Shown: positions 24,117 to 33,904, numbered from the stretch's first letter. The stretch is 49,811 nucleotides of DNA from Vibrio ichthyoenteri ATCC 700023 (GCF_000222605.1 NZ_AFWF01000030.1:1-49811), one strand, 5' to 3'. The notes: generated by a model not told the origin, from the sequence alone. Numbers and translations: made by a program.

Positions 24117-25109
24117 TTAAATAGAAGATTTTACGCAGTCGGCTAAGAATTTATAGAATTGATGGCCATTGTTTTCTAGCATTTTAGGGAACATTGAAAT
24201 CGGTGTCATACCTGGGAATGTATTCACTTCATTTAGGTAAATGTTGCCTTCTGGCGTCAAGAAGAAGTCAATGCGTGAAAGATGGCGCAACTTCATTTGC
24301 TTAAAGACTTTCTCAGCGTTAACTCGGATAGATTCCACTTGATCAGCCGTTAAGTTTTGCGCCACAACATCCGTCGTTGAGTGACTTGCTGCTGAATACT
24401 TTTCTTCATAGCTGTAAAAAGTATCGCCTGGTGCTTTAACTTCGCCTGGTAATGTGAGTACAAGTTCGCCTTGGTATTCGTATGCTGCTACCTCAAGCTC
24501 ACGCGGTTTAACCGCTTGTTCAACCAGTACTTGGTCTGAATAGCTAAATGCATCATCGATTGCTTTTTGCAATGCATCCAATTCCGTTACCTTATAGCAA
24601 CCAACTGAAGAACCTTGGCAAGCGGCTTTAACGAACACACTGCCCCAGTTTTCAAATGCTTGTTTGGTTTTTTCCAACGCATCAGCGTTGTTTTCAGAAA
24701 GGAAAAGGTAAGGCGTATTGGGAATGCCTAAAGCGTCATACCAAAGTTTCGACGTAATTTTGTTGAAGCTATTGGTACTTGCTTCAGCACGGCAGCCAAG
24801 GTAAGGAATACCTGCCAGTTCAAGTAGTGATTGGATATCACCGGTCTCACCTGGAAAACCGTGGATACAAGGCACAACGAAATCAATATGTAAGCTTTGT
24901 TCTGCAAAGTTAAGTTGACCTGTATTACTGTCCAACAGAGCCAATTCACCTTGATCAGTAAACCAGCCCTCTTTCTTCATTTCTACACGGATAACGTCAA
25001 ACTCAGGTGTTAACTCGAGTTGAGATTGTAAGTAGTTTGCAGAAACTAAAGAAACTTCGTGCTCAGACGAACCGCCGCCACAAAGTAGAAGAATGGATGT
25101 TTTTTTCAT
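24117..25109 (-). CDS. ddl: D-alanine--D-alanine ligase
   Basis: 330-aa cytoplasmic ATP-grasp enzyme that joins two D-Ala for peptidoglycan. The N-terminal LLCGGGSSEHEVSLVSA and CIHGFPGETGDIQSLLE mark the substrate domain; VFVKAACQGSSVGCYKV is the Lys/Ser ATP loop; FFLTPEGNIYLNEVNTFPGMTPISMFP is the Mg2+ and D-Ala region. Full length. In V. cholerae the chromosome II copy (VCA0572 by memory) is at the same place near dif2. Confidence 0.95.
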   Translation of the reverse strand: MKKTSILLLCGGGSSEHEVSLVSANYLQSQLELTPEFDVIRVEMKKEGWFTDQGELALLDSNTGQLNFAEQSLHIDFVVPCIHGFPGETGDIQSLLELAGIPYLGCRAEASTNSFNKITSKLWYDALGIPNTPYLFLSENNADALEKTKQAFENWGSVFVKAACQGSSVGCYKVTELDALQKAIDDAFSYSDQVLVEQAVKPRELEVAAYEYQGELVLTLPGEVKAPGDTFYSYEEKYSAASHSTTDVVAQNLTADQVESIRVNAEKVFKQMKLRHLSRIDFFLTPEGNIYLNEVNTFPGMTPISMFPKMLENNGHQFYKFLADCVKSSI

Positions 25110-25308
25110 TAAAATCTTTCCGTGATATTACAGAAACTGGGATGGCTTAATCATAATAAAAACCAACTCAAGTTACACTTCTAATACCAATATAAATGCG
25201 CAGCTAATGAGAGTTAGCTGAAAGAATAGTCATGGATACCATCGTCATAGGCCATTAACCAGTAACACGTTGATTGAAGTCTATGGTCAGCGGTTTTCAG
25301 ATGGGTAT

Positions 25309-25330
25309 AAAAAAGGGGCTTTCGCCCCTT
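25309..25330 (-). terminator. Terminator of the SPOR lipoprotein gene
   Basis: Minus strand GGGGC - GAAA - GCCCC followed by TTTTTT, 9 bp after the stop. Confidence 0.9.
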
Positions 25331-25338
25331 AATTTGAT

Positions 25339-25866
25339 TTAGTTAAGTTTGTTTAGCGTTGGATACGGAGAGTTTTTAATTGTATCGATGCTCTTAACAA
25401 ATGGTTTCAACGCTTTGAATTCAGCAGGCAGCTGAGAAATCGCGTATTTTGCATCTGCTTGTGTTGCGTAATCACCATAAAGAACGGTGTACCACTTTGT
25501 ACCGTTAACCACTTTGTAGTTTTCCCAAATCGGTTGATCCGTGTTTGGCAACATACGAGCGAATTGGTCTACTTTAGTTTGAGTACCTACCGCAACCACT
25601 TGGATCGTGTAGCCAAAACGCGCTTCTTGCGAGTGTTGCTGCTTATCCGAAGGTGGAATGATAGCCACTGCTGGCGCAGTTCGCGCTAGAGTTGAAACCA
25701 CGACAGTATCAACTACGGTTTCGGTCACTTCTTCAGTGATAGGCTGTTGTACTTCAGCCACTTTGTAGTCTTCACGGTAACTTTCTGAGCTTACGTCTGT
25801 CGTGTACTGACCAGAAACACATGCTGAAAGTAAAACGGACAAGCCAACGATAGCGATTTTTTTCAT
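25339..25866 (-). CDS. SPOR-domain lipoprotein
   Basis: 175 aa from the ATG at 25866 (MKKIAIVGLSVLLSACVSG). LLSAC is a lipobox with Cys16, so the protein is a lipoprotein; the longer reading from 25938 would bury the signal. A disordered Thr/Val-rich linker leads to a C-terminal SPOR domain (~96-162: FGYTIQVVAVGTQTKVDQFA, WYTVLYGDYATQADAKYAIS), which binds denuded peptidoglycan strands at septa. Monocistronic, with its own terminator. Confidence 0.87.
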   Translation of the reverse strand: MKKIAIVGLSVLLSACVSGQYTTDVSSESYREDYKVAEVQQPITEEVTETVVDTVVVSTLARTAPAVAIIPPSDKQQHSQEARFGYTIQVVAVGTQTKVDQFARMLPNTDQPIWENYKVVNGTKWYTVLYGDYATQADAKYAISQLPAEFKALKPFVKSIDTIKNSPYPTLNKLN

Positions 25867-26082
25867 GAATTCTTCAAGCCCTAGATAGAAATTACTGTAA
25901 ATCATGCCGTTAGAAAGCAGCATAATCAAGCCAACCAAGGCATTATATTACGAGACTCTGTGACTTGTAACACAAAGTGATTATTGTATTCGGTGATCTG
26001 ACTAAAACTCCATCAAATTTCGACTGCATGACTAAAATTTCTCCGTTACGATTAGGTGAATATATCGTTAGGAAGTTGATTC

Positions 26083-28791
26083 ATGAACAGTTTTGGCCAT
26101 TTAATGAACCCTAAGTCGATTGCGGTCATCGGGGCATCTACTAAAGAGATGCGCGCGGGTAACATCGTGATGAAAAACTTACTACAAGGTGGTTTTGAAG
26201 GTGCAATCATGCCAGTGACGCCGAAATATAAATCGGTTTGTGGTGTACTTGCCTATCCTGACATTGACTCACTTCCCCTCGTTGCGGATGTTGCCATCTT
26301 ATGTACCAATGCAAGTCGTAACATCGAAATTTTCACTCAACTTGCAGCGAAAGGCGTAAAGTCTGCGATTGTGTTGTCGTCTGATATGCATCATCTCAGT
26401 AGTACTGGAGAGCCTATCCAAGATCTATGCGCTGGCATCGCGCGTACCACGGGTATGCGCATTCTCGGTCCAAATAGTCTTGGTTTGATGCTGCCTTGGC
26501 TCAATTTTAATGCTTCATTTTCGCCTGTTGCCCCCCAACGAGGGAAAATTGCATTCATATCGCAATCGGCAGCGATATGCACCACGATCCTAGATTGGGC
26601 TAACGATAAAAATATCGGTTTCTCTGCTTTTATCTCATTGGGTAATTCGATTGATATTGATTTTGCTGACCTACTGGACCATTTAAGCACTGATACTCAT
26701 ACCGAAGCCATCCTGTTATATGTTGACTCAATTAAAGATGCACGACGATTCATGTCAGCAGCCCGAGGTGCATCACGTAATCGGCGCATTTTAGTGCTTA
26801 AGAGTGGCCGAACTGAAGAAGGACGTAAAGCCGCTCAAGTTCACACTGGAGGCAGCAATACCCTCGACATCATCTACGATTCCGCTATTCGTCGAACCGG
26901 TATGCTACGTGTACATAATTCTCATGAATTATTTGCTGCGGTAGAAACACTGACGCACTCTGTTCCTTTGCGTGGTGAAAGGCTGGCAATTATTACTAAT
27001 GGTGGTGGACCTGCCATTATGGCGGTAGACACATTACTGGAACGCGGAGGAAAACTTGCCACACTGGATGAATATACAGTAAATAAGTTAAATCGTGTTT
27101 TGCCCACCAGCTGGAGTCAGAGAAACCCCATCGATATGGTTGGTGACGCAAGTTTCCAGCGTTACGTTGATACTCTTAACACCATTATGGACAGTGATTG
27201 TGCCGATGCCATTTTGATCATGCACAGTCCTTCTGCGATAGCGCATTCTGAACAAACCGCGCTTGCTATCGTCGAGGCGATTAAAGCACATCCAAGAAGT
27301 CGCCGTTTCAACATACTAACCAATTGGTCAGGCGAGCTCACTGCCCGTCCTGCTCGCGAAATATTTACCAATTTTGGTATTCCAACTTATCGTACCGCTG
27401 AGAGCGCTGTGGTGGCCTTTATGCACCTTGTAGAGTACAGGCGTAACCAAAAACAGTTAATGGAAACCCCAACAACGGCTGAACCCGTGCACATCAGCGA
27501 GCTTGAAAGTGCCAAAAAATGGACAAATGGAAAACTACTGGACAAAAATACAGTATCGCTAGATACGCATCAAATTCGTTCATTTTTAAAGTACTTCGAC
27601 TTTAACGTATTGCCAACTTGGATTGCCAGTGATGCGAGTGAAGCTGTGCATGTTGCCAGTGAGATTGGATATCCTGTTGCGGTAAAACTTCGCTCTCCAG
27701 ACATTCCACACAAATCAGACGTACAAGGTGTAATGCTCAATCTGCGCAATAGCACCGAGGTTGCAAACGCCGCTCAGGCTATCTTAGATCGTACCCAGAT
27801 CTCTTACCCATCAGCTCACGTGCATGGCCTGTTAGTACAAGGTATGGCAAAGCGAGCCGGAGGGGAAGAGCTCAGGATCAAAGTGAAATATGATGAAACC
27901 TTTGGCCCGGTTATTTTACTTGGGCAAGGCGGTTCAGAATGGAATGAAGGGGTAGATGCGGCCTCTGCACTACCGCCACTAAATATGGCTCTAGCTCGTT
28001 ACCTGATTGTTCGTGCGATCAAAGGAGAAAAAATCCGGTTGCAAAAACTGCCGGAACCTATCGATATAGAGGGACTTTCTGAGATTCTAGTTCGCATCTC
28101 ACAAATGATAGTCGACTGCCCTCAGGTACATGAGATCGATATCCATCCCCTACTGGCTAATGGGAATGAATTTACCATTCTCGACGCAGACTTGACCTTG
28201 AAACCTTATCAAGGGGATGCACAGCGTCGATTAGCAATCAGGCCCTATCCTGTCGAATTTGAACAAGAAATGCGTTTAAAAGATGACAGTACAATTTTAC
28301 TGCGGCCTATCTTGCCTGAAGATGAGCCTAAGCACGCCGATTTCATCCATGCGGTTACAAAAGATGATCTTTATAAGCGTTTCTTTACCGAGGTCGGAGA
28401 ATTCAACCATGAAGCGCTCGCCAAATTTACACAAATCGATTATGACCGTGAAATGGCCTTTGTTGCTGTAGATACAACGGGTGCCGAGCAAAAAATCATT
28501 GGTGTAAGCAGAGCGCTCATTAATTATGACAATAGCGACGCCGAGTTTGCTATTTTGATCCGCTCCGATCTTAAGGGTAAAGGTTTAGGAAAAATCTTGA
28601 TGAAAAAGATCATCGATTACTGTCAGAACAAAGGGACGAAACGGATGTCAGGCATGACTATGCCAACCAATCGAGGCATGCTTATGTTGGCACAAAGCCT
28701 CGGGTTTAAAATTGATATCCAATTTGAGGATGGTACCGCCGATATGGTGCTCACCTTACAGAGCGAAACGACAGCATCGGTGCAATCATAG
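26083..28791 (+). CDS. patZ: Protein lysine acetyltransferase (PatZ/YfiQ type)
   Basis: 902-aa enzyme. It has an NDP-forming acyl-CoA synthetase-like region with CoA-binding Rossmann (MNPKSIAVIGAS; IAFISQSAA) and succinyl-CoA-ligase-like domains (~1-470), an ATP-grasp domain (~490-710: SLDTHQIRSFLKYFDFNVLP; PVAVKLRSPDIPHKS) and a C-terminal GNAT acetyltransferase (~735-890: DAEFAILIRSDLKGKGLGKILM). It closely follows E. coli PatZ, which acetylates and silences Acs and other proteins. The synthetase part is thought to be non-catalytic and to sense acetyl-CoA (family knowledge). Monocistronic; convergent with a LysR gene. Confidence 0.95.
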   Translation: MNSFGHLMNPKSIAVIGASTKEMRAGNIVMKNLLQGGFEGAIMPVTPKYKSVCGVLAYPDIDSLPLVADVAILCTNASRNIEIFTQLAAKGVKSAIVLSSDMHHLSSTGEPIQDLCAGIARTTGMRILGPNSLGLMLPWLNFNASFSPVAPQRGKIAFISQSAAICTTILDWANDKNIGFSAFISLGNSIDIDFADLLDHLSTDTHTEAILLYVDSIKDARRFMSAARGASRNRRILVLKSGRTEEGRKAAQVHTGGSNTLDIIYDSAIRRTGMLRVHNSHELFAAVETLTHSVPLRGERLAIITNGGGPAIMAVDTLLERGGKLATLDEYTVNKLNRVLPTSWSQRNPIDMVGDASFQRYVDTLNTIMDSDCADAILIMHSPSAIAHSEQTALAIVEAIKAHPRSRRFNILTNWSGELTARPAREIFTNFGIPTYRTAESAVVAFMHLVEYRRNQKQLMETPTTAEPVHISELESAKKWTNGKLLDKNTVSLDTHQIRSFLKYFDFNVLPTWIASDASEAVHVASEIGYPVAVKLRSPDIPHKSDVQGVMLNLRNSTEVANAAQAILDRTQISYPSAHVHGLLVQGMAKRAGGEELRIKVKYDETFGPVILLGQGGSEWNEGVDAASALPPLNMALARYLIVRAIKGEKIRLQKLPEPIDIEGLSEILVRISQMIVDCPQVHEIDIHPLLANGNEFTILDADLTLKPYQGDAQRRLAIRPYPVEFEQEMRLKDDSTILLRPILPEDEPKHADFIHAVTKDDLYKRFFTEVGEFNHEALAKFTQIDYDREMAFVAVDTTGAEQKIIGVSRALINYDNSDAEFAILIRSDLKGKGLGKILMKKIIDYCQNKGTKRMSGMTMPTNRGMLMLAQSLGFKIDIQFEDGTADMVLTLQSETTASVQS

Positions 28792-28806
28792 CGTCGTCGT
28801 AGTGTT

Positions 28807-28840
28807 GTTTACAGCCGATGCTTTAGCGTTGGCTGTAAAC
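28807..28840 (+). terminator. Hairpin between patZ and lysR
   Basis: GTTTACAGCC and GGCTGTAAAC, a perfect 10-bp stem with a 14-nt loop in the 86-bp convergent gap. No long T-run follows, so it may work with Rho or protect 3' ends. Confidence 0.6.
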
Positions 28841-28877
28841 ATAAAGACACATAATAACTGGGGGTGATGGTGAATCG

Positions 28878-29765
28878 TTATTTCATTTTCCAGTGCTTTT
28901 TCAGATATTGAATACACCAAGATTTTGCTTCACCAATTTGATTTCTCTTCCACGCCATGATGAGCTCGATTTCCCGCTGCTCGGTTCCTACGATTTCTTG
29001 CAATACCCCTTGAGCAATCAATTGTTCTGCAATAGTCGAAGGTAAAGTGCCGATGCCCAATCCAGACTTTAGAGCATCCACTTTGGCCGAAAAATTACTC
29101 ACAGTCAGCCGAGGCTGTTTCTGTAAGACATTCACTGACATTGCCGGTTGCTCACGGGCAGTATCCGCGATGGCAATCACTCGGTATTTTTGCCGTGCTT
29201 GATCATCGAACTCACCAACGCGTTTATGAACGTAATGATCCTTTGCCGCAACCCAGGTCATTTTCAATTGTCCAATCGTTTCAGATTTGACGTCTACTGG
29301 GATTGTTTCGAGTTTTGGACATACCAAAATATCCGCCCTTCCGTTTTCCAACGCTTCCCAACAGCCAGCAAGTATCTCTTCTTGTAAACGCACACGCGTT
29401 GAACTAACACTGCCTAGGGCGTCAACCATGGGAAAGAAGTTATCAATCGGAATAATGCCGTCAAAAGCTAGCGTAATGTCTAACTCCCAGCCATTGGCGA
29501 GTACACTGGCATCGTTAACTAACTTTTCTGTTGCCGACAGGATATTACGCCCCTGCTCTAAGATGAGTTTTCCTGCTTGAGTAAATGCGGCTTTATGGCC
29601 AGAGCGATCAAAGATCATTATGTCTAAGTCTTGTTCCAGCTTTTGGATTTGATAACTCAATGATGAAGGAGCCCGGTCAAGCTCATTGGCCGCAGATGCA
29701 AAGCTTCCTCTCCTATCGATGGCATCGAGAATATGAAGCGCTTCTAGCGTGATTGGACTTTGCAA
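28878..29765 (-). CDS. LysR-family transcriptional regulator
   Basis: 295 aa from TTG 29765, with GGGGA five nt upstream and starting LQSPITLEALHILDAIDRRG, the normal LysR beginning. A longer reading from TTG 29822 has no ribosome site. The helix-turn-helix lies at ~20-60 (SFASAANELDRAPSSLSYQIQKLEQDLD); the effector domain follows (ITLAFDGIIPIDNFFPMV). Target genes are unknown; no divergent partner lies nearby. Confidence 0.85.
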   Translation of the reverse strand: MQSPITLEALHILDAIDRRGSFASAANELDRAPSSLSYQIQKLEQDLDIMIFDRSGHKAAFTQAGKLILEQGRNILSATEKLVNDASVLANGWELDITLAFDGIIPIDNFFPMVDALGSVSSTRVRLQEEILAGCWEALENGRADILVCPKLETIPVDVKSETIGQLKMTWVAAKDHYVHKRVGEFDDQARQKYRVIAIADTAREQPAMSVNVLQKQPRLTVSNFSAKVDALKSGLGIGTLPSTIAEQLIAQGVLQEIVGTEQREIELIMAWKRNQIGEAKSWCIQYLKKHWKMK

Positions 29766-29977
29766 ACCGTTCCCCTTTCTATTGAACAAACTTAAAAGCC
29801 ATTGCGCGTAAGTGAACAGCAAGCAATGGCATTACAAACTGTAAGCAAGGTTTAAAGTAATGTTAAAAAACAGATTAATCAATCAAAGCTTTTGCAAACT
29901 ATGGCTTGTATTAACAAGAATATGAACAATAGAACCAGCGGGTAGGAATTGAGATTAGAAAACGTTCGTTTAGATAA

Positions 29978-30001
29978 AACAAAAGCCAGCTAAGTGCTGG
30001 C
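29978..30001 (-). terminator. Terminator of the 25-aa peptide gene
   Basis: Minus strand GCCAGC - ACTTA - GCTGGC followed by TTTTGTTTTA. It lies 52 bp after the small ORF at 30054, supporting that a transcript ends here. Confidence 0.8.
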
Positions 30002-30053
30002 TTCTCGATCAACTTCATTCAAAAAGTGGTTTAAAATTGGGCTGAATGAGTGA

Positions 30054-30131
30054 TTATTTTGCGGCTGCCATCTCTTTCTTAACCATAATAGCTGCTGCTA
30101 CGATGAAAGCGATGATTAGACCTAACTCCAT
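30054..30131 (-). CDS. 25-aa single-helix membrane peptide
   Basis: ATG with AGGGG about 7 nt upstream. It reads MELGLIIAFIVAAAIMV then KKEMAAAK: one membrane helix and a Lys-containing cytoplasmic tail. It has its own terminator, and no other gene fills this 560-bp gap between LysR and the zinc-ribbon gene. I do not recognise a named family. Small membrane peptides like this often bind larger membrane complexes; the partner is unknown. Confidence 0.65.
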   Translation of the reverse strand: MELGLIIAFIVAAAIMVKKEMAAAK

Positions 30132-30329
30132 GACTTACCCCTAGTGATTAAATTGGAAATAGTATGTCGGTGATTTATATCGAGGGCATTGTATCAGTTA
30201 TTGAAATTGATAAAAGTTGTTAACGAAATTTTTACTTGTTTTGTCGACTCAGATCAAAAATAAGCGCTTGGACGCTATTTACTTAAGTTAAATTAGCGTT
30301 TTTAGCCCTCAATAATATGTCGAAACACA

Positions 30330-30581
30330 CTATTTCATCGTCACTTTGCCACCAATCATTTTGTAAGCTGGAGTTCCTCTTACCAGGGAATCTCGGGCGA
30401 ATTCAGCGTGACACTGTGGGCAAATACAAGGCGTTTGGGTGTAATCTTCCACAATCCGCTCTTTAAAACATTTTACCAATGCGCCTTTTCCACCTTTACG
30501 GTACTTAAACAATAGACAGCGGCATTTTGCACAAAATATCTCTACCGTTTTCGACGGCTGCTTTTTATTCGGTTTCGCCAC
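30330..30581 (-). CDS. Small zinc-ribbon protein
   Basis: 83 aa, GTG start overlapping the end of sgrR by 17 nt. A CxxC (FCAKCRCL), a single C (LVKCFK) and C-x-C-x-x-C-x-A (TPCICPQCHAEFARD) give enough cysteines for one or two zinc sites. Lys-rich at both ends, so a nucleic-acid role is possible. Translation is likely coupled to sgrR. Family not named. Confidence 0.75.
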   Translation of the reverse strand: MAKPNKKQPSKTVEIFCAKCRCLLFKYRKGGKGALVKCFKERIVEDYTQTPCICPQCHAEFARDSLVRGTPAYKMIGGKVTMK

Positions 30582-32289
30582 TTAGACCATCCTGTTCATG
30601 GTTGATGTGGGGTTTTATCCAAACGTTGCTAAAGTCAAACCAGCCTAGCGCGTTGCACTTCGCATTTTGCAAAGAACCACACTGATCTTTACTTACTCCG
30701 AGCCAGCAATGAAACATTGGGATTAGCTGCATTTTTTCTGCCAGCGATTTACCAATATTTTGCGCTGGAAACGCGGCAAACTCTTGGCTGCGATATTGCG
30801 TCACAACTTGCGACCATTGAGCAAAATCGTACTCTTTACTCATTTGCTCTATATCACTGTAATCAAGTAACCAACCGGCAATCGCATCATCACGGTTATT
30901 GGCAATACCCATAGGTTTAACCCAAATATCGACCTGCTCATTGTCAGGCATGTCCATATCATAGGTGACCAGTTCCACATCCAGATTATCTTGTTTAAGT
31001 AGTGTTTCAAGGCACTTAACTAAGATGGGAAACATCGGATGCTTAGCATGGTAAGCAATCGTGATGGTGCGGTAACTTGGTGGCGGCGTATAATGTGCCT
31101 GCCTCGTGTGGTGGTACCAACCCGGTTTCAAACCGTAAGCTGGCAATGCACCTAATTCAACAATTTTATCTTGAGGTAATAGCTGAAAAACATTGAGTGA
31201 AGATAGACGTTGGGTGAAGTATCGCGCCCACTCATCCGATTTTGCAAGGCCATTCTTTCGGTTGAGCAACAGATAGGTACAACCTGGGTCTAACTCAACT
31301 TCGTCACTGACCATAGCGGCTTCAGGGGCGCTAGGTTTAGATAAGCTCGGGAATACCATTGATGAGTGGACCGCATCAATGACCCATACTTCTACGCTAT
31401 CAACTAAGGGTCTAAAGCCAAAATAGCCATCAAAGGCTTGTATCGTTAGACGCTTTTCATCATTTTGCATCACTTTATATGGGCCCGTGCCCACCGGAAA
31501 TTGATCGTAATCAGCGCTGCGCTCAGAATTGGGTTGCATCACTTTGGCGCAAGATTCCGCCATCAATAAAGCAAAATGATAATCATCTTGACTCAGTTGA
31601 ATATCAATCACGTTTTTCTGTTGAGAAAACACCCGCTCAATGTGAGTAAAGAGCTTTCTGGACTTTAGTGCTATTAAACATTCGATGATCGCCTCTACGG
31701 TGAGTAATTCACCATTGTGAAAGCGAACCGCAGGACGAATGTAAAATCGCCAATGGCGGGGCGTTAGCATCTCCCATGTATGTGCTAAATCGGGAGCAAG
31801 CTGTTCGTTTTCATCCAAACGTGTCAAACCGCTGAAGATTTGGCGCACAATATGCAGTTCAGAACGACGCATGTTCTTATGAGGGTTCAGAGAGAGTAAC
31901 GGACGATAATAAGGCAGACGGACAACTTGCAGCCCTTCTTGCAGTTGAACACCCAAATAGCTTTCAACCACTCGAGCTAATTTAGCCGCATCTTGATCGA
32001 GAACTTTGAGCGCTTGGCCGATTTTACCTTCTTCAAGATAACGGCGGGCCAGCGTTTCACTGACATCGGTACGACTGCGTTTAAAGTTAAGCTGAGAAAG
32101 TTTGCCGCGCCCAGGCGAAGGATGCCATTCAATCCAACCTTCTTCTTCCATTTTATTAAGGACAATTCGGGCATTGCGTCTAGTACAGCAGAGGATGTCG
32201 GTGATCTCTTCTAGTTGAACGCCACGATCAACACCATCGTAGTGTTCAAAAAGGGTTTCAAACTGGACACGAAGTCGCGGGCTACTCAT
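30565..32289 (-). CDS. sgrR: SgrR-family transcriptional regulator
   Basis: 574-aa protein with an N-terminal winged helix (RLRVQFETLFEHYDGVDRGV; ITDILCCTRRNARIVLNKMEEEG) and a C-terminal solute-binding-like domain related to oligopeptide-binding proteins (~150-480: TRLDENEQLAPDLAHTWEML, VRFHNGELLTVEAIIECLIAL). E. coli SgrR (551 aa) activates the sRNA SgrS under sugar-phosphate stress. No SgrS-like gene is visible next to it here, so the target is probably different. No signal peptide, consistent with a cytoplasmic regulator. Confidence 0.88.
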   Translation of the reverse strand: MSSPRLRVQFETLFEHYDGVDRGVQLEEITDILCCTRRNARIVLNKMEEEGWIEWHPSPGRGKLSQLNFKRSRTDVSETLARRYLEEGKIGQALKVLDQDAAKLARVVESYLGVQLQEGLQVVRLPYYRPLLSLNPHKNMRRSELHIVRQIFSGLTRLDENEQLAPDLAHTWEMLTPRHWRFYIRPAVRFHNGELLTVEAIIECLIALKSRKLFTHIERVFSQQKNVIDIQLSQDDYHFALLMAESCAKVMQPNSERSADYDQFPVGTGPYKVMQNDEKRLTIQAFDGYFGFRPLVDSVEVWVIDAVHSSMVFPSLSKPSAPEAAMVSDEVELDPGCTYLLLNRKNGLAKSDEWARYFTQRLSSLNVFQLLPQDKIVELGALPAYGLKPGWYHHTRQAHYTPPPSYRTITIAYHAKHPMFPILVKCLETLLKQDNLDVELVTYDMDMPDNEQVDIWVKPMGIANNRDDAIAGWLLDYSDIEQMSKEYDFAQWSQVVTQYRSQEFAAFPAQNIGKSLAEKMQLIPMFHCWLGVSKDQCGSLQNAKCNALGWFDFSNVWIKPHINHEQDGLSGETE

Positions 32290-32358
32290 AAAGGGGGAAA
32301 TCTCAACTAGATCATTATAATGTTCATTTTCCCCATTTATTTAGCCGGAATCAAGCAG

Positions 32359-32592
32359 TTACTGGATAGCAACGCCTAATTGTGATGCAAGGTCAGTAAG
32401 TTGTTGTTCATCGTCTAATTTGATAGACCATTTAGCTTCACTGGAATGCACTGCAATGACGTTCGCTCCGCGGCCAATCAGCTGGATTGCATCACTCTGA
32501 GCTTGCAAGGTAATCATGTGCGGGCCATTTACCTTGACCACAATTTCGTGTGCCGTCGCAATGATTTTACCGTTAGAAAATTCAATGACCAT
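32359..32592 (-). CDS. DUF3389 family protein
   Basis: 77 aa, beta-rich and soluble (MVIEFSNGKIIATAHEIVVK, AIQLIGRGANVIAV, WSIKLDDEQQLTDLASQLG). I recall this as DUF3389 from Vibrio. Its start overlaps the thioesterase stop by one base, so the pair is translated together. Function unknown. Confidence 0.7.
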   Translation of the reverse strand: MVIEFSNGKIIATAHEIVVKVNGPHMITLQAQSDAIQLIGRGANVIAVHSSEAKWSIKLDDEQQLTDLASQLGVAIQ

Positions 32593-33038
32593 TATTTGTT
32601 GTCTTCACGTTGAGTTTTACGATGGTGTTTCACCGCAATCGTTAGGCGACTGGTGCAAACCAAACGTTCGCGCTCATCAGTAATATTGATTTGCCATACT
32701 TGCGTAGAAACTCCCAAGTGGATTGGCGTGGCCGTACCGATCACCAAGCCGCTTCTCATCGCGCGTACATGGTTAGCGTTAATATCTAACCCGACACAAT
32801 ATGATTGCTCATCTACGCAGAAATTCGCAGCAACTGAACCAAGAGTTTCTGCCAGCACAACAGAAGCTCCGCCATGAAGCATGCCAAGTGGCTGATGAGT
32901 GAACGCACAAACGGGCATGGTGGCGCGAATATAATCGTCACCGACTTCTGTGTAGAGAATGCTGAGGTGTTCGATTAGTGTATTTTTTGAAGTTTGATTG
33001 AGACGATCAAGATTGATATCTCGTTTCCAAATGGTCAT
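32592..33038 (-). CDS. menI: Hotdog-fold thioesterase, MenI/YdiI-like
   Basis: 148 aa. LGMLHGGASVVLAETLGSVAA contains the PaaI-type active site with the catalytic Glu in LAET; GLDINANHVRAMRSGLVIGTA and PIHLGVSTQVWQI complete the fold. It is close to E. coli YdiI (MenI), which hydrolyses 1,4-dihydroxy-2-naphthoyl-CoA in menaquinone synthesis, though it also acts on other acyl-CoAs. There are no other men genes nearby, so the substrate is not proved. Confidence 0.87.
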   Translation of the reverse strand: MTIWKRDINLDRLNQTSKNTLIEHLSILYTEVGDDYIRATMPVCAFTHQPLGMLHGGASVVLAETLGSVAANFCVDEQSYCVGLDINANHVRAMRSGLVIGTATPIHLGVSTQVWQINITDERERLVCTSRLTIAVKHHRKTQREDNK

Positions 33039-33119
33039 AGCAAATCCATCCTTAACGGTTACCTCTATTGTAACCGGATGTTATGATGAATATATAATTG
33101 TATTTACATGGAATGTCCT

Positions 33120-33904
33120 ATGTCGTGGTTTAAGTTTTCAACCTTAGCTTTAGCCGCTGGTCTCACAGCTTGTAGCTCCTCGCCTACTGGGCGAAATCAA
33201 TTAATTTGGCCTCTGATAGTGATATGAGCCATCTTGGCGCGCAATCCTTTGAGCAAATGAAGCAACAGCAAAAAGTCAGCAAGGATGCGAAAATTAATCG
33301 CTACGTTGAATGTGTTACTGACGCGGTTACAAAACAAGTACCGAAACAAGCTGGTTTTGATAAATGGGAGGTGGTGGTTTTCGATAGCGAGCAAGTGAAC
33401 GCATTTGCTCTGCCAGGTGGCAAGATAGGTGTATACACTGGCCTACTGAATGTTGCTGAAAACCAGGATCAATTAGCAACGGTTATTGGTCACGAAATTG
33501 CCCACGTGCTCGCTGATCATAGCAATGAACGTTTATCGCAATCTCAATTAGCCAATACGGGACTCCAAATTACGGCCGTCGCTTTAGGTTCATCAGAATA
33601 CGCGCAATACCGCGACGCTACGATGGCCGCTCTCGGGCTTGGCTTGCAATATGGAGTGATATTACCTTACGGTCGCACTCAAGAGTCAGAAGCTGACGTC
33701 GTAGGTCTGGCTCTAATCGCTAAAGCCGGCTTTGACCCAGCTCAAAGTATCGATTTGTGGCAAAATATGGCGAAAGCCTCAAACGGGCAACAACCGCCCG
33801 AACTATTATCAACCCACCCCTCTCATAGCACGCGTATTAACGATCTAAAACAAACGATGGCGCGTTTACCAGCTTCTTCGGTCCAAAAACCGAACTGTTC
33901 TTGA
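33120..33904 (+). pseudogene. M48-family metallopeptidase lipoprotein with an N-terminal frameshift
   Basis: Frame 1 from ATG 33120 gives a lipoprotein signal (MSWFKFSTLALAAGLTACSS, lipobox LTAC) and stops at 33225-33227. The enzyme continues in another frame from about 33206: VIGHEIAHVLADHSNERLS holds the HExxH zinc site and EADVVGLALIAKAGFD the third ligand, with LLSTHPSHSTRINDLKQ at the C-terminus (LoiP/YcaL-like). One extra T in the AATTTGG at 33203-33209 would join them as ...NQLILASDSD. As written, the enzyme could only be made from a TTG start without lipidation. It may be a real mutation or a sequence error in a T-run. Confidence 0.8.

Noticed and set aside
28807-28840. Insertion-sequence ends
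   Set aside because: A single inverted repeat between convergent genes with no transposase; a transcript-end hairpin is the simpler reading.
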